The notes beneath the pieces were generated by a model. That model was not told the origin of the DNA, searched no databases, and saw only the letters and a program-made list of their open reading frames with translations. Below, piece by piece: positions 44,880 through 52,966 of a DNA stretch of 64,000 bases. A program made the translations under genes and the position numbers. Location: the NCBI RefSeq assembly GCF_900141855.1, contig NZ_FQYU01000001.1, positions 1,027,402-1,091,401 on the forward strand, read 5' to 3'. Position 1 is the first letter of the stretch. Every line of letters begins with the position of its first letter. Source of the stretch: Pseudozobellia thermophila (lineage in GTDB: Bacteria; Bacteroidota; Bacteroidia; Flavobacteriales; Flavobacteriaceae).

Positions 44880-45197
44880 ATGGCATTAGAAATAACAGAC
44901 GCTACTTTTGACGAAGTAGTCTTAAAAAGTGATAAACCTGTAGTTGTAGATTTTTGGGCGGCATGGTGCGGACCATGTAGAATGGTAGGGCCGATCATAG
45001 AAGAGGTAAGCAACGAATACGAAGGCAAGGCGGTCGTCGGTAAGGTCGACGTAGATGCCAATCAGGAGTACGCCGCTAAATACGGGGTGCGTAACATACC
45101 TACCGTTCTGGTATTCAAAAACGGTGAGATTGTCAATAGGCAAGTGGGCGTATCGCCCAAAAAGGTGTATACCGATGCCATTGACGCTGCCCTATAA
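44880..45197 (+). CDS. trxA: Thioredoxin
   Basis: A 105-residue cytoplasmic thioredoxin with the redox site WCGPC (C30 and C33) in DFWAAWCGPCRMVGPI, and the cis-Pro segment NIPTVLVF (about 75-82). The length is normal. It reduces protein disulfides and serves as electron donor, for example to ribonucleotide reductase. A strong bidirectional terminator follows 21 bases after the stop. Confidence 0.96.
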   Translation: MALEITDATFDEVVLKSDKPVVVDFWAAWCGPCRMVGPIIEEVSNEYEGKAVVGKVDVDANQEYAAKYGVRNIPTVLVFKNGEIVNRQVGVSPKKVYTDAIDAAL

Positions 45198-45218
45198 ACA
45201 GGTAGGCTTATTGGAAAG

Positions 45219-45251
45219 AAAAAAGTTCCGCGTCAACGCGGAACTTTTTTT
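45219..45251. terminator. Bidirectional terminator between trxA and the HD-PycTM gene
   Basis: GTTCCGCGT (45225-45233) and ACGCGGAAC (45236-45244) form a perfect stem with a two-base loop, flanked by an A-run and a run of seven T, so it serves both convergent genes. Confidence 0.9.
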
Positions 45252-45262
45252 ATGGCCTTTTT

Positions 45263-46465
45263 TTAGGTTGGGAGCTCAATGATACGTTCAGGACCGTAAA
45301 ACTTCAAGGCCACGAAGAAGGCAATGGTCGATAGAATTATGCCGACCATAAATACCGAATACGTCCATCGCAGCAGTTTGTATTTTTTATCGAGAACGAC
45401 CCCTAAAAAATAAAGGTCCTTGGTCAATGTGTTGTACACGTAGTTTTGGTCCTTTATCAATTCTTGCATGGCCCACTCGTAATCTTGAAGTTTCATTTTG
45501 TGGAAATTACCAAAGAACAATAGGTTGACCTTTTTGTTTTCCACATCCTTTCGGTCGAACTCCCCACTGGTAACATTGGGCCTGGTGGCCAGAACAGACA
45601 TGACCATCGAGGCAATACTGAAAAGAACGAAGATGCCCGTTGGGTAAATCAGGTAGTCGTTCGACGGATTGTCCAGTTTAGGGATGAGGTTGGTGAGCAA
45701 AAGTGAAATGATGATGGCGTTGACCGAGAGTAGGATGTTTGCCTTGGTATCGGCAATGTCGCTTAGTTTCAAATGGTTGCGCATCGATACCCTGTACATG
45801 GTCTGGATGCCGCGTTCCGGACTTTGGTTCTTTAAGCGCACCTTTAGTTCTTCCTTTTTTCGGGCCTTGTTTTCCTTCTTAAGGCTTTTGATCAGTTTTT
45901 TTAGGTTGTCGTCCTTTCCTTTTTGCCAGTTGGTTTTGGCGTAATCGGTATAGAACCTGTGCTTGGTCTGAAACATTTTTATGTTGGCCTTTCTCCACTC
46001 TCTGGGCGACATGTCGGCAATTCCCAATAGCGAAAGCTCCTCCCTGAGCATTTCGGAGGTTTCGGTGTAGCTGTTCTGCGCCAGGTGCGAAGAATCGGCA
46101 TCCCTGATAATTTCCTCCAAAAGGTCTTGGGGCTCGTGTTCCAATTGGGTAGCCATTATCAGCTTGCAGACCTTGTCGATAAGTGGGGCCTCACAACCTT
46201 GCTCCCTCAAAAAGGCCGAAGCAATTTCGCAACTTTTGCGCTCATGGTCTTCCGGGCCTTCGGTATATCCGATATCGTGTAACCAAGCGGCAAGGACAAT
46301 CGCGTTAGAATCCAATTCATCTAAGTTATACGATTGCAACATTTCTTTACTACTTTTGACAACCCTTTGGGTGTGCCTTAGGTTGTGGTACAAATAGTTG
46401 TTGTCCAATTTGTTGACCAGTAAGTTTGTTGCAAAATTCTCGACCTTTGATAGTAACTCGGACAT
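45263..46465 (-). CDS. HD-domain protein fused to a Pycsar-type transmembrane effector domain (PycTM)
   Basis: A 400-residue protein. The N-terminal HD domain has H27/H31 (YHNLRHTQRV), H63-D64 (WLHDIGY) and D122/D124, the metal site of a nucleotide phosphohydrolase. A basic Lys/Glu-rich coiled segment follows (about 180-215). The C-terminal half has RNHLKLSDIADTKANILLSV (229-248), the signature of the PycTM/DUF5706 family, and three membrane helices (about 245-262, 272-293, 366-388). PycTM effectors disrupt membranes after binding cCMP or cUMP in Pycsar phage defence. No cyclase gene is present nearby, so defence is not assured. The ATG at 46465 is preferred to an upstream TTG. It is divergent from the phosphoesterase fusion. 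Confidence 0.82.
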   Translation of the reverse strand: MSELLSKVENFATNLLVNKLDNNYLYHNLRHTQRVVKSSKEMLQSYNLDELDSNAIVLAAWLHDIGYTEGPEDHERKSCEIASAFLREQGCEAPLIDKVCKLIMATQLEHEPQDLLEEIIRDADSSHLAQNSYTETSEMLREELSLLGIADMSPREWRKANIKMFQTKHRFYTDYAKTNWQKGKDDNLKKLIKSLKKENKARKKEELKVRLKNQSPERGIQTMYRVSMRNHLKLSDIADTKANILLSVNAIIISLLLTNLIPKLDNPSNDYLIYPTGIFVLFSIASMVMSVLATRPNVTSGEFDRKDVENKKVNLLFFGNFHKMKLQDYEWAMQELIKDQNYVYNTLTKDLYFLGVVLDKKYKLLRWTYSVFMVGIILSTIAFFVALKFYGPERIIELPT

Positions 46466-46518
46466 AAAAACGGTTTTGCATCCAAAATACAAATAATTAA
46501 GAATCAATTCCTATTCCA

Positions 46519-49500
46519 ATGCCCAAACATTTTGCACTTATGGTACTGGCCTTGTTGTTTGCGTCCTGTGCTACCTATAAAACAAAATATAAAGTAGATA
46601 AGGGCTCTGTTAATGATACGGATAAGGAAATATCGCATACCTTTTACCTGATCGGTGATGCCGGCCTCTCGCCCATGGACGACATGAACGAAGTACTCAA
46701 AATTTTCAAGAGACGACTTGATCGGGCAGATGCGAACAGTACGGCCATCTTTTTGGGAGATAATATTTATCCTGCGGGCATGCCCGACCCCAAAGACTCC
46801 ACGGCCGCTTACCTGAATGCCAAGAACGATTTGGATGCGCAGTTGAAGACCCTGGCGAATTTTAAGGGAAAGCCCCTGTTCATTCCCGGAAACCACGATT
46901 GGTATACCGAAGGATTGGTGGGCTTGAAACGGGAGCAGAAATACATTCAGAAGGCCCTCGGCAGTAAGGAGGTCTTTTTTCCCGAGGACGGGTGTCCCAT
47001 TGAAACCATCGAGGTAAACGAGGATGTTACGGTCATCGTCATAGACACGGAGTGGTACTTGACCAATTGGGACAAGCGGCCGGGAATCAACGACAAGTGC
47101 GATATCAAGAGCCGCGATAAGTTTTGGTTGGAGCTCGAAGACGAGATCAAGGCAAACCGCCAGCGGACCACCCTTATTGCCATGCACCATCCCATGTTCA
47201 GTTATGGAGCCCATGGCGGTCAGTATAGTCTTAAGGCAAACCTATATCCGAAGGAAAAAATAGGCCCCCTGCCCGTACTGGGCACGTTTATTAACCTGTT
47301 GCGCCGTACGACCGGGGCATCGATCGAAGATATGCAGAACAAACGTTATACCGAGCTTAGGGAACGCCTGGTTACCTTGGCCCAGTATTCCGAAAAGGTA
47401 ATCTTGGCCTCGGGACACGAGCATACCTTGCAATATATCGTAGAAGAGAATACCCCTCAGATCGTAAGCGGGTCGGGGGCCAAGAAAGGGGCGACCCGAT
47501 TGTTGAACGGAAGCCTGTTTTCTACCGGCAGAAGGGGGTATGCCGTGTTGGAGGTATATAAGGACGGTTCCTCCAAGGTTGATTTCTACGGCACGGATGG
47601 CAACGGGGACGAGGAGTTTTTGTTTGCTTCACAGGTACTCCCCCCGAACCGAAAGGCCTTTGATAAGGACGAATATCCCGATTCCTTCCCCCCGACCGTC
47701 AAAGCCTCGGTCTATAGTGAGGAAGAAATTGAACGAAGCCGTTTCTTTAAATTTTTATGGGGCGAACGCTATCGCAAGTACTACGCTACAAAGATTACCG
47801 CGCCAACGGTCGACCTGGATACCCTAATGGGGGGGCTCGAACCGGTTCGAAAAGGGGGCGGGCACCAGTCGAAATCGCTTCGCCTACGGCACAAAAGCGG
47901 CAAGGAGTATGTGATGAGGGCCCTTAGAAAGAACGTCGAACTGTATCTACAGGGCATGGCCTTTCAGAACAAATATATCATGGGCGATTTCGAAGACACC
48001 GGTACGGAAGGTTTTTTGCTCGATTTTTATACGGGTTCGAACCCTTATGCGCCCTTTACCGTCGCTCCCCTGTCCGATGCCGTCGGTATATTCCATACCA
48101 ATCCGGTGCTGTACTACGTGCCCAAACAGCCGGCCCTGAAAGATTTTAACGAGAGTTTCGGCGATGAGCTCTATATGATAGAGGAGCATGCCGGTGACGG
48201 CCATGGCGACCTGGCAAGCTATGGCTATTCCGATGAATTGAAGAGTACCGATAGCATGCTCGAAGATTTGCGCGACGACGAGAAGTACGAGGTCGATTCC
48301 GAACTCTATCTGCGGGCCCGGCTCTTCGATATGGTATTGGGCGATTGGGACCGGCATGTAGACCAATGGCGTTGGGCCGAGTTTAAAGACAAAAAAAACG
48401 ACAAGGTAGTGTACAAGCCGGTCCCCAGGGACCGTGACATGGTGTATTCGAAACACGGTGACGGGTTAATCATGAATCTCCTGACCCGGATCGTTCCGCC
48501 ACTTCGGTTGATGGAAGGGTTCAATGAGGAGATACGAAGCGTAAAAGGCTTTAACTCCTCGCCCAAGACCTATGTGCTCGACATGGCCATTCTGCCCGAA
48601 ACCACCTTGGATCAATGGGTGGCCCAAGCCCGATTTCTTCAAGAACACCTGACGGAAGAAGTGATGGACAAAGCCTTTGAAAACTTTCCGGAAGAGGTGC
48701 GGGACGAAACCGTTACTGAAACCAAACGCATATTAAAATCCAGGTTGGCCCATATCGAGGAGACGGCACGGGAATACTACGGGGTGCTGAACAAATATGC
48801 CATGGTAGTGGGGACCGACAAGGACGATTGGTTTGAAGTGAACATCTTGGGCAAGGACGAGGTAGAGGTAAAGGCATACCGGAACATCAAGGGGGAAAAG
48901 CAAAAGCTGTTCTTCGACAAAAAGTTCACGGCTGGGACGACCAAAGAGATTTGGGTGTACGGACTCGACGACGATGACCGGTTTGAGGTAAGGGGGGAAA
49001 GGTCCGCCAGCATCAAAGTACGGTTGATCGGCGGCCAGAACAACGACATCTACGAATTGGAGCAAGGGGGCAATGTCGCTATTTACGACTACAGGTCAAA
49101 GAAAAATACATTTAAGGAAACGAAGAACGCCAAGGTTAAGTTGACCGACGACTACGATGTAAACACCTATCTTCCCTTAAAGGTCAGGAGTTCGACCAAC
49201 CTGATTATACCGACCATTGGCTACAATCCCGACGACGGGGTAAAGATTGGTTTCAGCGATACCTATACCTATAATGGATTCAGGCAAAACCCCTTCACCC
49301 AAAAACACAGGGTAGATGCCTCGTTTTACTTTGCCACGAACGGCTTCGAGCTAGGGTACTCCGGGGAGTTTGCCGAAATCTTCGACAACTGGAACTTCGA
49401 TATGTCGGCCCGTTTTACCAGTCCCAACTACAGTGTCAATTTCTTTGGTTTTGGAAATGATACGGAAAACAGGGACGATGAATTGGGCATGGATTACAAT

Positions 49501-50229
49501 CGAGTGAGATTGGAGACCTTTAAGCTCAATCCATCGCTGGTATGGCGAGGGCAGTTGGGGGCCAAATTTAAGACGGGTATTTCTTTTGAGTCGATAGAGG
49601 TGGAGGAAACGGATGGCCGTTTTATTAACACCTTTTACGTGGAGAACGGCCAGGAAAACCGAAAGTCTTTTATGGGGGTAGATGCGGAGTATTCTTATGA
49701 AAACATCGATAATACGGCTTTCCCGACCATGGGTATGGCCACTTCGCTTCGCCTAGGTTACAAAAACAACCTCACTGAAAAGAAGGGTTTTGGATATCTG
49801 GTGCCCTCCTTGTCCTTTGACCATAAATTGATTCCTAGCGGTAGGTTGGTATTGGCCTCGAAATTAAAGGCCCAATTCAATATTGGTGATGGATACGAGT
49901 TTCACCAAGCGGCCAGTATCGGCGGATTGGACGGATTGCGGGGTTTTAGGAACCAACGTTTTACCGGTAAAAAGTCCTATTATCAAAATACCGACCTTAG
50001 GTATAGCCTGCGGCGGATCAAGACCGAATTGTTGCCGGTTACCCTTGGGGTCTATGGCGGATTTGACTACGGACGGGTCTGGGGGCCGAATATCGATTCC
50101 GATGTGTGGCACACCTCCTATGGCGGGGGAATCTTTTTGAACGGTGTCGATATGGTAACCGCCCGGGTAGCGGTTTTTAACAGCGATGATGGACCCCGAT
50201 TTTCCTTTGGACTCGGTTTCGGGTTTTGA
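46519..50229 (+). CDS. Lipoprotein joining a metallophosphoesterase, a kinase-like region and an outer-membrane beta-barrel
   Basis: A 1236-residue lipoprotein (Cys17 in LLFASCATY). Residues about 38-370 form a calcineurin-type phosphoesterase with GDAG (46-49), GDNIYP (80-85), GNHDW (124-128), HHP (223-225) and GHEH (299-302), all metal ligands present. Residues about 450-650 show motifs resembling atypical kinases (HipA/Fam20 type): GKEYVMRALRK, an EE pair at 555-556, LGDWDRH (607-613), then D638 and D640 in KPVPRDRDMVY. From about 890 to the end the sequence alternates as a beta-barrel, ending FSFGLGFGF, as in Omp85/surface antigen proteins. It probably sits in the outer membrane. The kinase relation is my inference; the phosphoesterase and barrel are clear. 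Confidence 0.85.
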   Translation: MPKHFALMVLALLFASCATYKTKYKVDKGSVNDTDKEISHTFYLIGDAGLSPMDDMNEVLKIFKRRLDRADANSTAIFLGDNIYPAGMPDPKDSTAAYLNAKNDLDAQLKTLANFKGKPLFIPGNHDWYTEGLVGLKREQKYIQKALGSKEVFFPEDGCPIETIEVNEDVTVIVIDTEWYLTNWDKRPGINDKCDIKSRDKFWLELEDEIKANRQRTTLIAMHHPMFSYGAHGGQYSLKANLYPKEKIGPLPVLGTFINLLRRTTGASIEDMQNKRYTELRERLVTLAQYSEKVILASGHEHTLQYIVEENTPQIVSGSGAKKGATRLLNGSLFSTGRRGYAVLEVYKDGSSKVDFYGTDGNGDEEFLFASQVLPPNRKAFDKDEYPDSFPPTVKASVYSEEEIERSRFFKFLWGERYRKYYATKITAPTVDLDTLMGGLEPVRKGGGHQSKSLRLRHKSGKEYVMRALRKNVELYLQGMAFQNKYIMGDFEDTGTEGFLLDFYTGSNPYAPFTVAPLSDAVGIFHTNPVLYYVPKQPALKDFNESFGDELYMIEEHAGDGHGDLASYGYSDELKSTDSMLEDLRDDEKYEVDSELYLRARLFDMVLGDWDRHVDQWRWAEFKDKKNDKVVYKPVPRDRDMVYSKHGDGLIMNLLTRIVPPLRLMEGFNEEIRSVKGFNSSPKTYVLDMAILPETTLDQWVAQARFLQEHLTEEVMDKAFENFPEEVRDETVTETKRILKSRLAHIEETAREYYGVLNKYAMVVGTDKDDWFEVNILGKDEVEVKAYRNIKGEKQKLFFDKKFTAGTTKEIWVYGLDDDDRFEVRGERSASIKVRLIGGQNNDIYELEQGGNVAIYDYRSKKNTFKETKNAKVKLTDDYDVNTYLPLKVRSSTNLIIPTIGYNPDDGVKIGFSDTYTYNGFRQNPFTQKHRVDASFYFATNGFELGYSGEFAEIFDNWNFDMSARFTSPNYSVNFFGFGNDTENRDDELGMDYNRVRLETFKLNPSLVWRGQLGAKFKTGISFESIEVEETDGRFINTFYVENGQENRKSFMGVDAEYSYENIDNTAFPTMGMATSLRLGYKNNLTEKKGFGYLVPSLSFDHKLIPSGRLVLASKLKAQFNIGDGYEFHQAASIGGLDGLRGFRNQRFTGKKSYYQNTDLRYSLRRIKTELLPVTLGVYGGFDYGRVWGPNIDSDVWHTSYGGGIFLNGVDMVTARVAVFNSDDGPRFSFGLGFGF

Positions 50230-50240
50230 ACGAAGCCTTT

Positions 50241-51101
50241 CTATTTGAGTTGATAGGTGTACAAATTACCGCCCCCGTTTCCCTTTTTCTCTTCCTCATC
50301 GGATAGTAAAAGCGTGTTTTCGCCATAAAAGCACACAGATTCAAGTTGGGTGCGTATGCCCAAGTCGATTTCTTGGCGCCCTCCTTCAAAGAAATGGTCG
50401 GAGTCAAAATCGGTAAAGAGGTATAGTTTTCCATAGCCGAGCAGCACCACTGTCTTACCGTCCTTCGAGATATCGGCCGAGGTTACCCTACATGTATCCC
50501 AATCGGGGCAAAGGTTGAGTTGGCCTACCAATTCCGCTTTGTAGTCGCCTTTTTTTGCAGGAACCTTGTAAAGTAAGGTTTTGCCCGTAAAGGGTTCGGA
50601 ACGGTTCTTTGTAAAAATATAAAGGTGGTCGTTGAAGTGAAAAAAGGCTTCGGCATCGAACATGCGGTCTTTCTTTTTGGGCGGAAAATGTTTTTGTTCG
50701 GGATAGGTAAAGGTTATTTTATCGGCCTCTATCTTGTTTCCTTTCTCGGTTTCCGGGTTGGGCACTATGTAAATGGTAAGATCTTCCCGGTCGTTCATGT
50801 TGTTGCCAAAATCACCAATATAGAGATTTCCCCTTTTGTCGGTGGTCAATTCTTCCCAGTCCCTGTTCTTGGCCTTCCTTACCTTGAATTTATGGGTCAG
50901 TTGACCGTCGAAATCGACTTTGTAGATCTTGTCAGGGTTTCCGCTGTCGTTTACGAACCAGGCCGAGCTTCCTCCATAATAGGCCATTCCCGAATTTTCC
51001 TTAAGTTCTTTCGGGAGTTTGGCAATGCGTTGTAATTGTGCGTGGTTGGCACAGCTACAGAGCAAGAGGAGTCCTAAAAGGGGAAAGGTGTAATGTTTCA
51101 A
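50241..51101 (-). CDS. Propeller-like lipoprotein, function unknown
   Basis: A 286-residue lipoprotein (Cys15 or Cys17 in LLLLCSCANH). The body has repeats typical of a beta-propeller: NSGMAYYGGSSAWFVNDSGN, DWEELTTDKRGNLYIGDFGN, FDAEAFFHFNDHLYIFTKNR and VTSADISKDGKTVVLLGYGK. Such folds often bind ligands at the cell surface, and there is no clear catalytic motif. The start is TTG at 51101, directly followed by the signal sequence, with no ATG nearby. It is convergent with the phosphoesterase fusion, 11 bases apart, and lies downstream of the haloperoxidase gene on the same strand. Confidence 0.75.
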   Translation of the reverse strand: MKHYTFPLLGLLLLCSCANHAQLQRIAKLPKELKENSGMAYYGGSSAWFVNDSGNPDKIYKVDFDGQLTHKFKVRKAKNRDWEELTTDKRGNLYIGDFGNNMNDREDLTIYIVPNPETEKGNKIEADKITFTYPEQKHFPPKKKDRMFDAEAFFHFNDHLYIFTKNRSEPFTGKTLLYKVPAKKGDYKAELVGQLNLCPDWDTCRVTSADISKDGKTVVLLGYGKLYLFTDFDSDHFFEGGRQEIDLGIRTQLESVCFYGENTLLLSDEEEKKGNGGGNLYTYQLK

Positions 51102-51190
51102 TTTGTGTCCTGTTTATGTTATGAAAGGCTTATGGTAAAATTTTCGAAAGCCGTATAACCCCTGTTTCCTCTTGGGTTTGAGCGGGCCGG

Positions 51191-52552
51191 TTACCGCAGG
51201 TTTTCGGCCAGGCTTCGGTCGGCTTTCATCCGTACCTTGTTTACAACGAACTTTCCGAGGTCGCGGCCCTGTTTCAGGCCCTCATCAATGGCGGCCCGGT
51301 AATGGATGCCCCCATAAAGCCGACTGATGGCGGCTTCGTCGGCGGCTTCGTTAAAGGAGTTAAAGCTTCTTATCGGCAGGCCGTAAGGGGTTTCGGTATC
51401 GTCGTCAAAACTAAAATTGTCTCCAAAAATATCGGTCAGTGTAGTGGATGCGGCACCTGATACGACCGAGTGTCCGCTAGTATACTCGGGAAAAGGTGGG
51501 GTTTGCAGTACTGGCTTCCATTCGTCGTCTATATACTGGTTGATGACGGTTTCAGGTCGGATAAGGTTGCTTCTGTATTTTTCGTCCCAGCAGCTGATAA
51601 ATGCGTCGGCAATGGCCATCGAGGTCTTCGTATAGGCATATAGGGTCTCGTCAAAATCGCTATTGGTATTTCGTGAGGCTATTTTAGTGATGCCTATCCA
51701 ATGGGCCCCAGGGGTGATTTTTTTCGTGGCGAACATCAAGTGCCCACGGGTTACCGATACATAAGGGTTGCAGTCCCAAAACTTGGCGATTTGGATTTCT
51801 TCCGATTCATCGCCATCTTCCTCGATTTTCTTGCCGATGTCATATACTTCTTTCATCTCCTTATAAAAATCGGAAGATGGGTCGAGTGAAAATGCCGGTG
51901 GGGGAAGGGGCTTGAACTGGGCGGCGGAATCTATTATAAAGGGCCTGATCTTGTTCCAGTGCGGCTCTATCCCATCCATATAGGCCGGGGGAGTGGGCTG
52001 CCAACGTGCGGGGTCGTCGGCGTCAACGGTAAATTTGGGCATGGTTCGCGTCTGGGCATAATTGTCTTTCGCCATCCACTTGCCCACATGGTCGGCCACT
52101 AGAAGTCCGTAGTCCTTTGAGGCGGTGAAAACCCTTGGATTCTTGTCTTGCCACATTCCATAAAGGCTGTCTCGAAAAGCCTCCATACGGTCTTCGGAGA
52201 AAATCAGGCGTTTGCTGAGCTCCATATGGGCCACCATGGCCGAAAGGTTGTAATTGATACTCGCCGTAGAATCGGGTTGGGGAATCGGCTCAAGATCCCT
52301 TACCTGCCCCACCAATGATAGGTATTCGTCGTTGAATTGGGCCACAATTTCGTAGGCCGCGATATTGGGGTAGGCAAAAATCCGACTGGCTACGGGCGGA
52401 GAGAAGATATCATGGATCATGATTTCGGTGACCTTGTCTACCGAGGCGTGGAGGTCGTCGGGGCCCACTACAATCGGGGCCGTGTTCTTCTGTTCCGTAT
52501 TGCAACTGGCCAGTACGAGAAACAAGCCTGCTAAAATTGATATTTTATTCAT
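51191..52552 (-). CDS. Vanadium-dependent haloperoxidase (iodoperoxidase-like) of the PAP2 superfamily
   Basis: A 453-residue lipoprotein (Cys17 in LVLASCN). The vanadate pocket is complete: K325 and R332 in DEKYRSNLIRPETV, S359-G360-H361 in PEYTSGHSVVSGA, and R411 and H417 in SRLYGGIHYRAA. The segment order and the Ser before GH resemble the bacterial vanadium iodoperoxidases of Zobellia galactanivorans rather than the algal bromoperoxidases. These enzymes oxidise iodide with hydrogen peroxide. A phosphatase of the same superfamily is the alternative. The ATG at 52552 is chosen over a TTG two codons earlier. The upstream 414 bases hold no gene. Confidence 0.88.
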   Translation of the reverse strand: MNKISILAGLFLVLASCNTEQKNTAPIVVGPDDLHASVDKVTEIMIHDIFSPPVASRIFAYPNIAAYEIVAQFNDEYLSLVGQVRDLEPIPQPDSTASINYNLSAMVAHMELSKRLIFSEDRMEAFRDSLYGMWQDKNPRVFTASKDYGLLVADHVGKWMAKDNYAQTRTMPKFTVDADDPARWQPTPPAYMDGIEPHWNKIRPFIIDSAAQFKPLPPPAFSLDPSSDFYKEMKEVYDIGKKIEEDGDESEEIQIAKFWDCNPYVSVTRGHLMFATKKITPGAHWIGITKIASRNTNSDFDETLYAYTKTSMAIADAFISCWDEKYRSNLIRPETVINQYIDDEWKPVLQTPPFPEYTSGHSVVSGAASTTLTDIFGDNFSFDDDTETPYGLPIRSFNSFNEAADEAAISRLYGGIHYRAAIDEGLKQGRDLGKFVVNKVRMKADRSLAENLR

Positions 52553-52930
52553 GTTCAAAGGTTTTTCGGTTGGGCCCTTTATAGGTATGGGGCGTCCTCA
52601 TTGATAAATCCTCTGTCGGGGTGAAAAAAATTATCAAATGAGTACGCAAAATTACATTATTTTAAAGTTTTGGCAAGATGTATTGGATAAGCTGTAATGA
52701 AAGGCCGTAATTTTTGCCTGAGGGTGTTTCGTCCGCTACCCTTTTCCGGTAGTTTTGTCGCTGTAACATTGGTGTGGCCAAAGCGTTTGACGTGGTCGGG
52801 CCGATCAAAGCTCGCCTTCGTCCGGAAGGGACTTTCCAAAGAACAACGGGCAAAAAACGATATTAAGGATAGTCGATTCGCAGTTCGTTAGATTATGCGG
52901 CTATTATTGAATTATTATCAAATTATCCGA
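52553..52930. other. Intergenic region between the haloperoxidase and symporter genes
   Basis: About 380 bases between divergent genes with only short, low-quality reading frames. It should hold both promoters. No tRNA, repeat or strong hairpin was seen. Confidence 0.6.
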
Positions 52931-52938
52931 TATATTTA
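52907..52938 (+). promoter_or_regulatory. Possible promoter of the xylose-region symporter
   Basis: TTG (52907-52909), 21 bases and TATATTTA (52931-52938) fit the consensus except for the last base. Predicted transcription start is near 52944, with a leader of about 23 bases. Confidence 0.4.
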
Positions 52939-52966
52939 CCCCTTATAATCAAACTGATCTATTCGT

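Noticed and set aside
45263-46465. A complete Pycsar defence system
   Set aside because: Only the PycTM-like domain is present; no pyrimidine cyclase gene is found in the window.
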